Assembly: GCA_016648135.1 (NCBI GenBank)
Contig: JADDOH010001555.1
Coordinates: 62,001-126,000, forward strand
Direction: 5' to 3'
From: Agrypnia vestita
Lineage: Eukaryota > Arthropoda > Insecta > Trichoptera > Phryganeidae
Length of the DNA: 64,000 nt
Position numbers and translations under genes: made by a program. How positions within the stretch are numbered: the stretch's first letter is position 1; the number at the start of each line of letters is the position of its first letter. Shown here piece after piece: positions 1 through 12,484 of the stretch. The notes below the pieces were generated by a model. That model saw only the letters and a list, made by a program, of their open reading frames with translations. It did not search any database and was not told the DNA's origin.

Positions 1-72
1 CAATCAACTAATACAACTGAATTTTTTAATTAGTTGAGCAACTTTATGGATTAACATTTAAAAAATATATAT

Positions 73-237
73 TATTTGTTTCTGTCCACTTATTATTATT
101 TATTTATTAATTACACCTACATGTTTCGGAATGTTTTGAAACTTTCCATCGTTAGGGTGTTTTATAAATGTAAAAAATTTACGAATCATGTAGGTGTAGT
201 TAGTAAATAAATAATAATTAGTGGATACAAACAAATA
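73..237. mobile_element. Foldback/MITE-like element with ~55-nt inverted repeats
   Basis: The arms at 73-128 and 182-237 are near-perfect inverted complements (left arm begins TATTTGTTTCTGTCCACT; the right arm read in reverse begins TATTTGTTTGTATCCACT) around a 53-nt spacer. No coding capacity is present. This fits a short non-autonomous DNA transposon or foldback element. I could not define a target duplication because the flanks are A/T runs. Confidence 0.6.
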
Positions 238-239
238 AT

Positions 240-1818
240 AAAATCTTTTTTTTTAATTTAAATGTATTTACTTAAATATTTATGTATATATTTTAATAAA
301 AACCAAAGAGGATTGAAATACCGGTATGTATCAAAGGATTTTAAACATAAAAATATTTTTATTTTCGTGATAAAATGTAAATAAATTCATTTTAAAAATG
401 TGAATATATTTACTTCAATTAACAAAAAAAAAAACAATTAACATTTAAATTGGAACTCAATCAAACAAAATATTAACATTCTATAGAATATTTTCTATTA
501 AAATATTCTGAACCAAAAAAACAAATCACTTTGAATTAGGGGTTTCCACCTTCAATTGCCGGTATATTGCTCTACCAATTACACTATTTTTATTACCAAT
601 ACTGAAACTAATCTATAGAACTTCTCTTTTTGATAAGACGTATTTTTCTTGCCGGTGATAAGTATATTGTATTTTTTTTTCATTGTATATAATATTATAT
701 AAGAGATTTTTTTGATACAAAGAGATACACAACAATAGATGTGTGTGATCTCAAAAATAGCAAAATCACAAATAAATTGTGATTTCATTTAAAATTAAAA
801 TTTATTGCTATATTTGTTGTATCATATTTCGATGTTTGTCTTTTTTCTGTTATATTACACAATAACTTTTATAGTGCTCTGTTGTCAATATGTAAATGTC
901 CAGAATGATCAATTTAAAAAAACAATAAAAGCTAAAGAAACAGTAAAAGCAACTTTAAAAAGCGAGGATGTATTTATGACAACCCCTTTGACGTGTATAT
1001 CGTGTCTGCATATAATAAAAAATTTAAGTATTATTAAGTGAAGAAATTTTTAGAAGCAATAAAGTCTGGGATGTTGTTTTAATATAGATAATCTAGACCC
1101 AGATTCATGGTTGTTTATGCTCTCCACGCGGACTTCTGGGATTATTTTTTTTTACATTTCGATTAAATTTGTTTGTTGATCTCACGAACTAGCTTAACAA
1201 TATCAAGTGTTTTTGCCTAATAAAAAGCTGTGTTAGCAAAAACAAAATATAAATAAATTTTATAAAAGCTATTTTACCTCGATTGCTATTCAAATATTCT
1301 AAACTACGAATAAAAGCTAAAAAGTAATATTTAATGTGTGTGACAAGTTTTTACCTAACATTATATGATATGTCTTCAGAGATTTAAGCGTTTCTAAATT
1401 TAATTTGGTTGGTGAAAAATGTTACCGGTATAGTTAAATAACGTACATAAATGTACATAGAAGGATATAATAACTTACTGTTATTAGAAATATCAGTTGT
1501 TTGTATGAGTAAATATATATATTTTTTAATAACTTGTTAAATAAATATGATAACATACAGAAAATATACTAAAACCCATAATTTAACACGCTGATTTCCA
1601 TTTAAAATAACAGTTTAGATACTATTTACGTATTCGATGCACAAATTTACTTTCTCTTAAATTTTAAGCAGAAACATTATTAAAAACAGTTATTTTAATT
1701 TATTTTTTCTAAATTGTTTTATAATTATTCTGTTTTAATTTATATCAAGGTTTCAGAATATTCGGAGTATGTTCAAGTTTTTCAAGAATACAATACTGGA
1801 TAATATCCCCAGGGGATC
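240..1818. other. AT-rich non-coding stretch, no gene seen
   Basis: Long A/T tracts and frequent stops in all frames. The only structure I can point to is a degenerate tRNA-like segment on the minus strand at about 540-592 (box-A-like TAATTGGTAGAGCA, weak box B), possibly the head of a very old SINE. Confidence 0.5.
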
Positions 1819-2236
1819 ATTAATCAAGTATAGTAGATGTCTCATAGAGACGAGGCTATTTTTTATATGGGGAAGTAGGTATGGAAGTTTTTATGGGTAT
1901 TCAAAGGGCTTACGACCATTCCTACGGCTGGTTTAAGTGATCACTTTACACAATGTAACGTTCACCAATTCCATCCATGACAGACTACCACATCTATCTT
2001 TTTTTTTGGAAATTGTATGTACCTACATATATTTGTTTAACTTGCTAATGTTTAACAACTACCTTGAAAATTTGTCATACCTAAATATAATGTATCCCGT
2101 AACAGATTAATATAATCAAATAACATGCCTACAGAAATCTGATTCCTTTTTATATGCATTGCAACAGGTTTCAGTCTTTTTCATTTTATCAGCCTTCATC
2201 TGTCTATTTTACTAGACTTTTATCTATGTTAAAGTA
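1819..2236 (+). mobile_element. MITE family A, copy 1
   Basis: It carries the family head GTCTCATAGAGAC at 839-851 of the second kilobase (1839-1851) followed by a CTATTT-rich segment, then the family internal block ending in a GTTCACCAATTCC-like string near 1960. The right end near 2211-2236 resembles the inverted head. Related copies lie at 21310, 28283 (minus), 43244 and 61320 (minus). No coding capacity. Ends are approximate. Confidence 0.55.
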
Positions 2237-2412
2237 GGCAGTACTGTTTTGTCATTAAAATATATAATTATGCGAAGTAAAATAATAATTACAATATAAT
2301 AAAAATAAAAATATAATAATATTAAAATATTTAAAAATGAAATAAAGATAAAAGTTATACCAATTTATAATAACAACTTTTCCAAAAAATATACATATTT
2401 AAATATTTGACG

Positions 2413-2600
2413 TTTCACGGGCCGCCGCTGGCAGCAATGGCCGATGCACACGTTCCTCGCTCCATATGCACCTACATGCGTCTAATGGCTAAAAGGTATA
2501 AATTGAAAACGTGCCCCACAAAGGTGGATGCATGTGTGTACACAATCGTCGGTGGGTTCTAGCCCCCCACCCCTGCCCGCGAGGGTGGGCACCACGTGAT
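2413..2600. other. GC-rich island, function unknown
   Basis: The base composition rises sharply against the AT-rich flanks, with CpG-containing runs and a CACGTG E-box at about 2593. I find no convincing open frame or splice structure. It could be an old repeat end or a regulatory island. Confidence 0.3.
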
Positions 2601-3129
2601 CACTGGACCGATAGGGAGCCAAGTGGGTGCTTAATAATTTCGATTAAATTGAAATACAAGAACCGTCGGCCCAGAAAATAATACATTATCGAATCTGCTT
2701 CCGCAAGGTATTGTGAATACAATTGTTTCATCCCGTTCTTGCCTCGGCCCTCGTGTTTAGAGACTGAATAGTATTTTTTGGTGGTGTATAGAATTAATTT
2801 TTTCAAAGAGTGTCTCCTTCCTTTATACAATGTGACATCTTAAAAAGTCATTATTATGATTACCTGTTTTTATGCAAACAAATTGATTTTTTTTTGAAAA
2901 AAAACACGACATATTAAGGTCTACCCAAAAAATTATTTTTAAAAATTAATTTTGGCATTTTTCTGATGATAAATACATACCACATCTTGTAGAACAAAAA
3001 TGAATTGATACTTCACGAAGTTTGCTGCTATATTTACTTCATATTATAAAGAATGTTAAGAAAGAGTAAGCTTTGTTATACTCAAATTTCAATATACTAT
3101 TTTAACGTTATTTCATTTAAAGTAGGTAC

Positions 3130-3590
3130 GTTAGGTAGTTTCAGACCGACCCTAGTGTATGGCCACGAGCACTGGATCTTGACCGAAAGAACCCGCTCAA
3201 GGCTACAGGTCGACGAAATGGGATTTCTACGAGGAATAAATAGTAGGAGTTACCAGAAGGGACAGAATCCGAAATACGCAAATAAGATAATGTCTCAAAG
3301 TGGAAGCCTTATTGACATTTATCGAGAAATCACAGCTACGGTGGCTGGGACATATCTAGCGGATGCCGGCAGATAGTCTGCCAAAGCGGATATTCCAGGC
3401 AAGACCAGAAGGCAGAAGACCAAGGGGGCATCCTAGTAAGAGCTGGCGGAAACAGTTGGAGGACTGCTACGAAGCGAGGTTGCAACTAAATTGGGCTGAT
3501 GTGGAGAGCGAAGCCCAAGACAGGAAAAGTTGAAACCTTTTATGCGGTGCATGGACCCCGACCCAATAAGATAAGGGTTAGAAGAAGAAG
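3130..3590 (+). pseudogene. Non-LTR retrotransposon reverse transcriptase, 3' relic
   Basis: Translation gives the end of a reverse transcriptase as found in many insect non-LTR elements: LVYGHEHWILTERTRSRLQ near 3150-3210 (family pattern LYGxExWxLT...RLQ), DEMGFLRG, then, after a frameshift near 3360, LPKRIF...GRRPRGHPSKSW and AQDRKS near the end (family pattern GxRPxGRPxxRW ... AxDRxxW). The frame is broken by the shift and by a stop after AQDRKS, and everything upstream (endonuclease, catalytic RT palm) is missing, so this is a 5'-truncated dead copy. It ends in an AGAAGAAGAAG tail, shared with copies at 25890 and 47219. Confidence 0.75.
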
Positions 3591-3599
3591 ATAAATCAA

Positions 3600-5824
3600 T
3601 CAATCAAAAATAAACATGTCGTCGACTGGCACTGATTATAACATTCTTAGATGTTTTTGCTTTCTTGAAGAATTGGAGACTAGAAGACTAGTGACGGCCC
3701 TTTTTTTATACAAAATGACGAATGGAAATATCGACTGTTCTCGTCTATTAAAACGCTTGCGAGTCCATCCCGTGAAACTAGAAATTACCAAGGTTTTTCC
3801 TTGGAAACTGCAGCCACTAACTACTTTTTAAATTATCCACTATAAAGGCTTTCTAGACTAGCAAACAGATATGAGCAGTTAGACGTTTTTTCCACTAGTA
3901 TTATTACATTCAAATATATTATCAGGAATGTTTTGAAAGATCACTGGACTTCGTCTATTAAAACTTAAATAAATAGTGTTTAAATATTAAGAAGTCGTTA
4001 TAGAATGTACTTCTAACTATCTTTTCGGTAACCACTAATACTTTACTTTGTATACATACTTTACTTTATTTGATAAATGTGCAATGTAAACAATAATAAA
4101 TTATCATACAATAAAATATGTAGCTGCCCTTCTAGGCAAGCCTGTTTTAGGGCATCTATCTTTTTAGGGCAATCTCAAGTCAATCTCAGTTGTTTTATGT
4201 ATTGGCTTTCATGGTCTCGTTGTCAGCTGTTCTTGTGTAATTAATACACACATACTATTAACACATACTGTAGGTTGTGTTATTGATTATTATTCTAATA
4301 TTTTATTGGCCATCACTCACAACATCTAATCTTCTCTTCCTCCACCTCTACTCTGACCTCTTCACTTTTCTCTTCCATCCCTATTACCGTGCTACTATCA
4401 AAACTCATTTCTTCACTTATTATTATTATTTCAAATTAATTTTCTTTATTAATAACTATTATATATTCTATTAGCTTTCAAATATTCTCTAATCCAACAT
4501 TGTACTTAATTTTCTAAGCCTTAAACATCTGTGAATCTCTGTAATTGTTTTATGCAATGTACACTCTAACATTATAATGATTGAAACTGTTAAGATTCCT
4601 TAATTAAATAAATAAAAAATATATTCTGTATGTTTATGTAAAAAACCTTTAAAAAAAGGGGCGTTAAATAAGTAAATAAGATAAAAATAAAAATTTCAGT
4701 TGTAAGATCAGCGTTCATCGTCATTATAACTTTGCATTGCAATATTCTATTTGTGCATGATCCATTATATTTTTTTCTCTGATAATAGAGCATATCCGTG
4801 TCGGCCTGTCAGTTTGACAGCGGTTATATTTGTGTGTTGTGACATTTATGCGTCTTGCTGTGTTGTATCGCGTAACGCGGATATCGAGCTACGGCCGCCG
4901 CGTACCTTCAGTAGATATGGGACACTTTGCCTTTTGGCAGCTACTCATAATTTACTTCGCAGCAAGGCAGACATAAAGATCTTACATAATTTATGGTCTT
5001 GACTCACAGTGCTCCCTGTATATCGTTGTCAGAATTATGATAATTGCTGTGACAAATAATATTTCAATTTTTTTCTTAAAAAAAAGCATACTTTTTTTAT
5101 TAAATATAAGGTACAAATATAAATCTTACATATTTACATATTACATTGATATTTTTTTAGACTTTGTTAGTCATGTAAACCCCATCAGTGAAGAGAATCT
5201 CTTGAGTCTGATAAGAGAGCCTCAGTTCTTAATTTGTATCTATGAAAGTGGTGAAAACAAAATTTTGGTTATATCAAATTAATATTAATAATAATAATTA
5301 ATAATGTGCATCACATTTTTGCTACATTTTAAGTTGCACAAAAAAAAATTACAAATGAGCACAATACTGAACCAACCATGTATTACCGTTTCGTCAATGT
5401 ACCTTGCTAAAGTGCAACATTTTTTAACAAAAGGTAGGTTGTAATTGACGGCAGATGTGAGGGGGGAGGTTTTCATTCATCCCTCAAGTGGGCGCACATG
5501 CGCACTGCGTCCACTTTACCATTGCGCCCGATTACCTTAACTTTATGAAACTACATCACGTTAACGATTGTGAGTAAAAAAATCCCTTCCGGAACTGGTC
5601 GCAAGGACCACGTAGATTTCGTCTAATTTAGAAATTTAGAGTCGCCATTTTGAAATATGATCGCGGATCGGGTTGGTTGACAAACGTAAAGGAAATATTT
5701 AGCAGATCAATTTTTCAGAAAAGTTTGATCAATGTCGATAACTAAGAGGTGTTTTTTAATAGGTATACAACTTTAAAATTAAATTAAACATCTTCAAATA
5801 CAGCAAAATGATTTTGTGGTGACA
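3600..5824. other. AT-rich non-coding stretch, no gene seen
   Basis: Mostly A/T-rich with short stop-limited frames that resemble nothing I know. A more GC-rich patch at 4795-4960 (contains TAACGCGGATATCG) and another at 5460-5540 stand out in composition but show no coding signal. Confidence 0.45.
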
Positions 5825-6185
5825 TCTATACACCAATACTAATATATAAAGAAGTAAATTTGTAAGTGTGGAAATAGGAGGTAATCTCCGAAACTACACA
5901 TCCGATTTCACCAATATTTAGAATATACTTTCAGGATGGGCACAGGTTATATATTATCCCATTAAAATAAGAGGACTTTTCGTGGTGACCTATTTTACAA
6001 CTAAAGTCGACGAAAAAATGGTCGAGCAACCCATTTTTTACGAACAACGTTAAGAGATATTTTAATACTTTTTATAGAGAAGTTGTAGAACCTAAACAAC
6101 ATTTATCTTTATGTTAAGGTTAATACACAAATTGATTAAAAATTTCCTAAAAATCTAAGCGTGCGAAGCCGCGGGGGTAAGCTGG
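5825..6185 (+). mobile_element. Non-autonomous Helitron, complete
   Basis: The element begins TCTATAC with an ACTAATATATAAAG segment close behind, a 5' end typical of insect Helitrons. It contains a CCGATTTCACCAATATTT-like internal block and ends with a GC-rich GCGAAGCCGCGGGGGTAAG segment followed by CTGG, matching the CTRR terminus. It is preceded by A (5824) and followed by T (6186), as expected for insertion between A and T. There is no terminal inverted repeat, no target duplication and no coding sequence; mobility would have needed a Rep/helicase supplied elsewhere. Confidence 0.8.
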
Positions 6186-6213
6186 TTATAATTATAATTA
6201 ATAAAAATGTTTG

Positions 6214-6241
6214 TTTTCACCATTAATATTAGTGGTGAAAA
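6214..6241. repeat. 28-nt near-palindrome
   Basis: TTTTCACCA and TGGTGAAAA flank TTAATATTAG; only one position breaks the symmetry. It lies 28 bp beyond the Helitron end. Function unknown. Confidence 0.5.
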
Positions 6242-6293
6242 TAAAGTTTAATCAAATAAAACGTATTAATTATATGAAATGATTAAAGATATG

Positions 6294-6316
6294 ATTATAT
6301 ATATATATATATATGA
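6294..6316. repeat. (TA)n microsatellite
   Basis: An uninterrupted run of alternating A and T of about 20 nt. Confidence 0.9.
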
Positions 6317-6329
6317 AATAATTATACGA

Positions 6330-6600
6330 AATGAAAAAAATTAATTATATTAAACGAAAAAAAAACACATAAAAATCGTGGTAATGGCCATGGTATTGGC
6401 TTTATTGGAAAGATAATTTTGAAAAATGTTTATGCCATTACACATGTCAGAGAAGTTCGAGATCTTGTACCTCATACATATACAGGGAAAGATTGCCCGA
6501 AAATGGCTGAAAAACTTAAGACAGTGGTTTGACAAGCCATTCCGAGTTTTTCCGGGCCGCAATAAATAGAGTCAACTTCGTTGAACGGATAGGAGAAGTA
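6330..6600 (+). repeat. Repeat shared with 59010-59390
   Basis: The string CATAAAAATCGTGGTAATGG near 6368 recurs in modified form at about 59044 and, inverted, at about 59300, with similar following sequence (a TTGGCTTTATTGGAAAGATAA-like block). The 59-kb copy has it at both ends in opposite orientation, so this is probably one arm region of a MITE family. Ends uncertain. Confidence 0.4.
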
Positions 6601-6690
6601 TTATTTCAAAGCATATTAAAATATCTTTTATGACAGATCCTAACTTTGAAGTAGCTTGCTAGTCTTGTTGAAAAAAGTGCAAACTTTGAG

Positions 6691-6870
6691 TAGCTGGTTG
6701 GGCTTGTGGTTAGGGCTCTCGCCTCGTGATCCAAAGGTCGCGGGTTCGAACCTCACTCCAGACCAGCAAGGTAGTCCTATTTTGATAGCACAAGCGTTTA
6801 GCTTAGTTTGAAAATAGTAAAATATTTATGTGACACGTATTCCGTGTTCACATCTCTATTTAAAAAAAAC
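6691..6870 (+). repeat. tRNA-derived SINE, family 1
   Basis: The head is tRNA-like: an A-box region with TGTGGTTAGGGC, then a perfect B box GGGTTCGAACC. The body (TTTAGCTTAGTTTGAAAATAG, cut here by one base where needed) and the tail block ACACGTATTCCGTGTTCACA precede a short A run. The same order is present at 44892-45085 and, more diverged, at 24978-25120. The B box would support RNA polymerase III transcription; mobility would depend on a LINE partner. Confidence 0.8.
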
Positions 6871-8159
6871 TTATCTCTATAATTATTGATTTAGGACATT
6901 GTTGCTTGAAAATTTTCAACATCAAGTCCATTTGTACAGTATTGTGGACTAGCTCTATAACCTGTACATATGTATGTCTACATTGTACGTTTTTCATTAG
7001 AGTTATAAATATTATTTATATGGACACTTATTTGGGCATATTCTTCTTCATTTTTGTGATACCTTTAACATCTTATATTGAATATGACAGTAGCTTATGT
7101 CTAAAATGCATTCGCTTAATCAAATTAATACAATGCATAAATTTGAACCAGGATTATTCAGGAGTTTATCTTTTTGGTAAACTGATCTTTATTAAAAATT
7201 TTAATAAATTTGTTTAAGAAATAGTTCAATTCATAGATTGCTTTGCTGAGAGGATCTGATACGTGACTAACCACTCATACCTTTCGTGTTCCGAAGTTAT
7301 CTAAAAACTCCTTAATTACATCGCACAGCATTAAAATATCAACGCGAAAATTATCGCAATCTCATTAATCGCAGCATCAAGCTTCAGGCACACGTGTCAT
7401 GGTTCAGCAGGGGGGCGCATGGTGGGCGGGCACCACCTTTCTGGAAGCATTAAAGTCTTCAATCTTCCGCCCCCCAGAGTACAGCGTACAGCCACCCCGC
7501 GTATGAATATCCCTGATCGCCCTCCTAATGGCGAGGTGTTAGGACAAGGTAAAAACGTCCGATACAAAATGAGATTATTTCACCTCCATCAAAGTCCGGA
7601 CGGTGATGGATGAGCGCAATTACCCAAATGAGGCGAGACTGAAGTGTCCGACACCTGACGGAATGGACCAGCGAGAGGCGGGCTTAAGGAACAAGTACAA
7701 CATGTTATGAGAAAAATTTCACCGGAAAATGTGCTTTAAATTACATTTTTGGTTTCTCTATAAGCAGCGTGTATTTTCCAATGTATTTAGTAAATGATAT
7801 TACAAATAAATACAATATACTTGCATAGTCTGTCGTCAAACCAGGTATATATGCCTGAAAGATAAAGGAACCATATTTTAGTGTCAATGAGGTGAAGTCA
7901 ATTTGTAATCTGTATAATAAGAAGACTTGATGGATACAACATTTATTTGTATCAATAAATCCGACTACACGGCAAGGCGGTTGGTGAACGAGTGCACGTC
8001 CTTTTCGTAGTGTCCGCGTTGTTAATACTCTAGAGAAGCGACACATGAGTACATCGCACATATGAAGAAATACACAAATATTAAGAATTAAAAACACATC
8101 ACTTTAAATAATCTATACCATAGAAAAATAATTTCAAAAAATGAAGAGTAAAATTTTAG
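6871..8159. other. Non-coding stretch with a GC-rich island at ~7385-7700
   Basis: The island is clearly more GC-rich than its flanks and holds C- and G-runs, but its frames match no protein I recognise and no splice structure is evident. The rest is AT-rich without structure I could support. Confidence 0.4.
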
Positions 8160-8460
8160 AGAACTAATATGCCACCACGCTTCAGTGTCATCAGATAGGA
8201 TATAACGCCGCATTTTTCTGCCTTCCCACTTTTACCACGTCCACCTTAATACATCTTCTCATGCTCGTATTCGTTTCTTGAAACTTTTTACACGATTGTA
8301 TCGTGTTTACCTGATCAAGTCGTACGGGGGCATCACATGCATCACATATTTACCATAATCTCCTCTCTTACACGAGTATGCTCCGCAAGACCAAATCATC
8401 TCAATAAACCTTTCAAACCTTTATCGATAATCTATTTCGCTTTCAAGGTTGCTCAAAACG
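8160..8460 (-). pseudogene. Possible non-LTR reverse transcriptase 3' relic
   Basis: On the minus strand one frame reads MRRCIKVDVVKVG, close to MRRCMNVDEAKVV in the clearer relic at 45642-45990, and the preceding sequence resembles the same family at the DNA level. Several frameshifts and stops are present. Very diverged, so assignment is tentative. Confidence 0.35.
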
Positions 8461-8559
8461 ATGATGATTTTATTTGATATGTCCAATTTGTAGAGAATTT
8501 GCCCTCTCGCTCTCTTGCCTTCAATTTGTTATTTTTATTTTTTTACACTACATCAATTA

Positions 8560-8703
8560 TTATTATCAGCTGAGAAATTAGCGTAGCGAAAATAATCACA
8601 AAAACATGATAAAATCACTTCATTTATTGTGACTTCAACAGGAATCGAACCCGGAACCCTCCGTATGAGAAGCCAGTATCATGCCCACTGCTCTACAAGG
8701 GCC
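8560..8703 (-). repeat. tRNA-derived SINE, family 2
   Basis: Read on the minus strand, a tRNA-like head holds an A-box region TAGAGCAGTGGGC and a B box GGTTCGATTCC, followed by a body beginning GTCACAATAAATGAAG. A related copy with the same GTGGGCATGA...CTGGTTTCTCA...GGAGGGTTCC order lies at 38860-39020 on the minus strand. It is not a functional tRNA: the acceptor stem does not close. Confidence 0.65.
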
Positions 8704-10387
8704 GCCAAGTATGTTGCCGATTATTACCAACAGTTTCTTCACAACCTTCCGTCGCGCTGTATGTACGAAGTACTACAACATTCGATTTTTTAGCAAGGTG
8801 TTCAACGCTAGACTTAAATATCGGAGAACATTAATTATCACAGAGAGCAGCAGACGTCAGACAGGTCAATACTTGTTTACCCCTGTTTGATCGATTGAGC
8901 AGTACAAATGAAAAAATCCTAGCCGTAAATGGGAATGCTAAGCAGTATTGCTACCCTAAATAAAATGCCTTTAATTCCTCCCCTAGACTGCCCCACGCAC
9001 TGAGAAGCTGGGGGGTTGAAAAGAGTCGATAACGACCCCCATTTTATCAAACAAACGGTATTCTCACTACATATTTATTGCCCCAAGTAAAGGTACCGTG
9101 TACTCGTTCAACGTTTTGCCCCGAGGCCAGAAATAGGAATATTGTTTGCCTTCATACAGATGGAACCAAAAGGTATTGTTGACGTAATTTACCAAAAATT
9201 GAACTAAATTATATTATATTTAAAAAAAATACGTTTTAATCGAAAGCACAAGGTAGATATTAGCAATTTGTAAAAAACATAACTAGTATAAGTAACTACA
9301 TGAATAGAACAGTGATAAAAGTATTTTTTCTGTAGTGATGAGACTGTACAGCTTATTTATTTCAAGCGATCGTTATCTTTTGATTTTATTGACGTAGTCA
9401 TAAACTGCGATTGCTCTTAAATATCTTAAAAAATATTTTGAGGGCGAATTGCCCAATTTTAAGAAGAAGAAGAAGAAGTAATATTTTCTTTTCATTAGTC
9501 ATTTTTATGTATTAATATAATATTATTAGTATTATTATGTACTTTTAAGTATTTTTCACATTAATCTTATAATTTCTTCGAATTGCATCGAAAACATGGT
9601 GCTTTTCCGAACTTTGTCTACCTCAAAACCAAACGTCACATCAAATAAATACAAACCATCCATAAATACAAACAAATTTTTAAGAAAATATACAATCTAG
9701 TTTTAAATTTATGTTGTCATGCCACCTTTTTGCTCTATTTTTCTTCATTTTCTTTAAGGTTCACGACACAGCAACCATTACGGGTGTTGCTTATCATTCA
9801 TATTCTGTATATGGCTCTATATTATGTCATCTACGACTTCAATAGTTTACAAATATTGTGAATTTTGGTTCTTACCAATTCTAATTTTTCTGAAAACTCT
9901 ATTACGCTATTACGCCCAAGGTTTTGATTGGTATTTAAGCACTGATCTTTTCAGAATTTTATGTGGCACTACCTTTTTTTTCCTGACATCGCCATCCTGT
10001 TCAACTTTTTGTTGTTTGCTGTTTTTGCAGGCCGAAACAGCAACGATTAGCATTCACTCTACGCCAGTTGTATTTTTGTATGTGAAAAGGAATTCACGGT
10101 ATGTAAATCCTACAACCATGATATTTAAATATATTTGTCTTAAGAACATTGGAAAACGATGACATTATATATTATATTATGATATTATGAGCATTAAAAT
10201 GTAAGCATTATGTATTTGAATATAGATATATGACTTACCTTTTCGCACCAAATGACTATTTTGGTAATCGAAGTCATTCGTTATTCCGTATCCCAAAATG
10301 TATTAAGGATATAATTAATAGGCACACCATAAAGCGTATTGTATAACTTTTAAACGAATTAAGAAATCACGCCGATGTATTTAATGA
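8704..10387. other. Non-coding stretch; short GAA tail at 9461-9479
   Basis: A GC-richer patch at about 8985-9140 has no recognisable frame. At 9461-9479 an (AAG)n run follows TTGCCCAATTTT, resembling the tail of the retrotransposon relics at 3590 and 26250, so a few tens of bases of another 3' end may survive here. Confidence 0.35.
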
Positions 10388-10491
10388 CAGCATTAAAATC
10401 ATCAGAGAGAGGATTGGTTCCATAATATGGAAAGATCGCTTCCGTAATGTGGATATAACCATCCATAACCTCTCTGATGATTTTAATGCTG
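10388..10491. repeat. 104-nt near-perfect hairpin
   Basis: Arms at 10388-10412 and 10469-10491 pair over 23 bp (outer sequence CAGCATTAAAATCATCAGAG). Pairing then continues inwards: GGATTGGTT near 10411-10419 against AACCATCC near 10457-10465 with one bulge, and CCA...GGAA near 10419-10433 against TTCCG...TGG. The complementarity stops sharply at the CAG/CTG boundary. It may be a tiny foldback element or a precursor for small RNAs (miRNA-like or hpRNA). The sequence alone does not decide. Confidence 0.75.
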
Positions 10492-12484
10492 AGTATCTTA
10501 TATAATAAGTTACTAACCTTATAATAAATTGAACCATAAATGAAGTAATCTGTCAATCAATTATTAAGACTTTTTCCAAAAAATTTAAATACCGTAAAGG
10601 TTAGGTTAGACCGCTTTGTGTTCATGTCCGGAAATTATCATTTAAACATAAACAATATTTTACTTTTGGTATGGTTTTCAAATGTCGCGCATATGCAAAT
10701 GTTTCATCACGTATAAAAACAGAATATTTTGATTTGTATTTAATAAATATGTGATGATAATATGTCCCTATAAAAAGAATAACAATTTTTTTTGTACAAA
10801 TATCATTGCTATCTGATGGAGAATAAAGCGATATCGGTATTAAATACTTTTAGACACGAACAAGCTTTATGATTTTGAAAAATTTTACTTATCCTTTTCG
10901 AAAGGTAGAATTGTGGTGGAAGACTTTTATAAAATCTTCTTTAACTTTCTCTTCAGTTTAAATAAATTAAAGTTTTATTTGATACACAGCCATTGGACAT
11001 TAACTTGAGCTGCAACACTACTTCGTAATTCGAACTTCGCAAGTATCTACTAGAATATTCCACTTGTCGTTTCTGTGGCTAATTGCATGGGTTCACAGTT
11101 TTTTTTCTGTGGTCTTCGCAGTTGTCAAACAAAAACTGTTCACTGTTGCAGCGGATTTCAGAAAAACTGCTTTCTTTCGAATTTCCTCGCACTTTCTCGT
11201 GGATTCCATCAGTTTCCAGTTGTTTCCAAATTATTCTAAAACGTCAAAAGTGTTCTGAAAATCTTCAATATGTGTTGAAGTTATGAAAATATCTGTCAAC
11301 AAATATCTTTGCTTTTAGAATCTAGTGACGATATTCAAATTTTTTAAATATTATCATTTGATATTTCCTTTTCACGTACGACATCGCCATAACGAAATTC
11401 TAGTTGTTGTCTGTTGCCCGCTTTCAATTGAACGGCTTCATTTGCGAACATTCTATACAAGCACGTGTTTGCTGAAGATTTTACCTTTCACGAAAAGACC
11501 TTTTGTCAGTTAAGAGTATAATATAATATGAAGAGAGGGTTGCTACAGGGCGATTCATAAAAAGGTGAGCTAGAATGCAAACAGGCTTTAGTCCCTGCCG
11601 AGAGGACTTAGAACGAAAAACGGAATTCAAATTTTGTTTACCGTGCCTTTGTTCCGGAAAACTATTACGAATATTATTCGCGTTAAAAAAAAACTATATT
11701 TGAATTTAAGCGTCCTTGGTGGATTAAGGTGAGTTAACGTTAAGTTTAAACCATAGATTTTTGTTTGTTTATTAATACAGTTATTGGAGGATATTGAAGC
11801 CATCCTCAGACCCCATGGGTCATATGAATTTATTTGCTTTAGATATTTTCAAAATAATTAAATAAAATATCTTATCTATCATTCAAAACTTAATTTTGTA
11901 AGTATTTCGTTCGTTCCCATGAATCCGCAAATAATTCATTCCCATGAATCAATGTAAAGTCACTATGTACATTATGTAATAAACATTGTGCCTACTTAAG
12001 AATGAAAGGCTCGCCGCTATTATAATTTGTATTTGCAATATTATTATATTATTATTTTTCTTGTCTATCATTTTTTATTTTTTCTGGTTATTGTTACGTT
12101 TCAAATTTGTTTCTATGTGAAATAGGTTAGGACACAGGTTAATATGTTCGATTCTGATTAATCATGCTCTTATACATACATACATACCACTAACTTGTGT
12201 CTGTTTTATTTCCGAATAAATAAATAAATATGAAGGATACACGTTAATGATTTGTTTTCCATAGTTTCAGAAAGTATAAACATACGTAGATTCTTTTAGA
12301 GCTTTACAAATAGGTATATACAACAAAATTATTATCAAATAAGAAAATTAATTTTAAAATCCCTTCCAATGTTTATTTCCAAAGCTTCAATTTAATAACA
12401 ATATAAACTTACTTATTTAAACAATAAGGCTTCTTTAGAATTTTTAGGTATTTTTTAATAATTTTAGTATAATTATTTTAGTAT
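10492..12484. other. AT-rich non-coding stretch, no gene seen
   Basis: Short unrelated frames only. A short GGTTAGGTTAG at about 10598 is too brief to be telomeric. A more mixed-composition patch at 11520-11700 shows no structure I can name. Confidence 0.45.

Noticed and set aside
6691..6765. tRNA gene on the plus strand
   Set aside because: B box is perfect, but the acceptor stem does not close and the same head recurs with a SINE body at 44892 and 24978.
7741..8097. 118-codon minus-strand frame
   Set aside because: Low-complexity hydrophobic reading of AT-rich DNA with no motif and no splice context.
8637..8703. tRNA gene on the minus strand
   Set aside because: Same reasoning: repeated with a shared non-tRNA body at 38860-39020.
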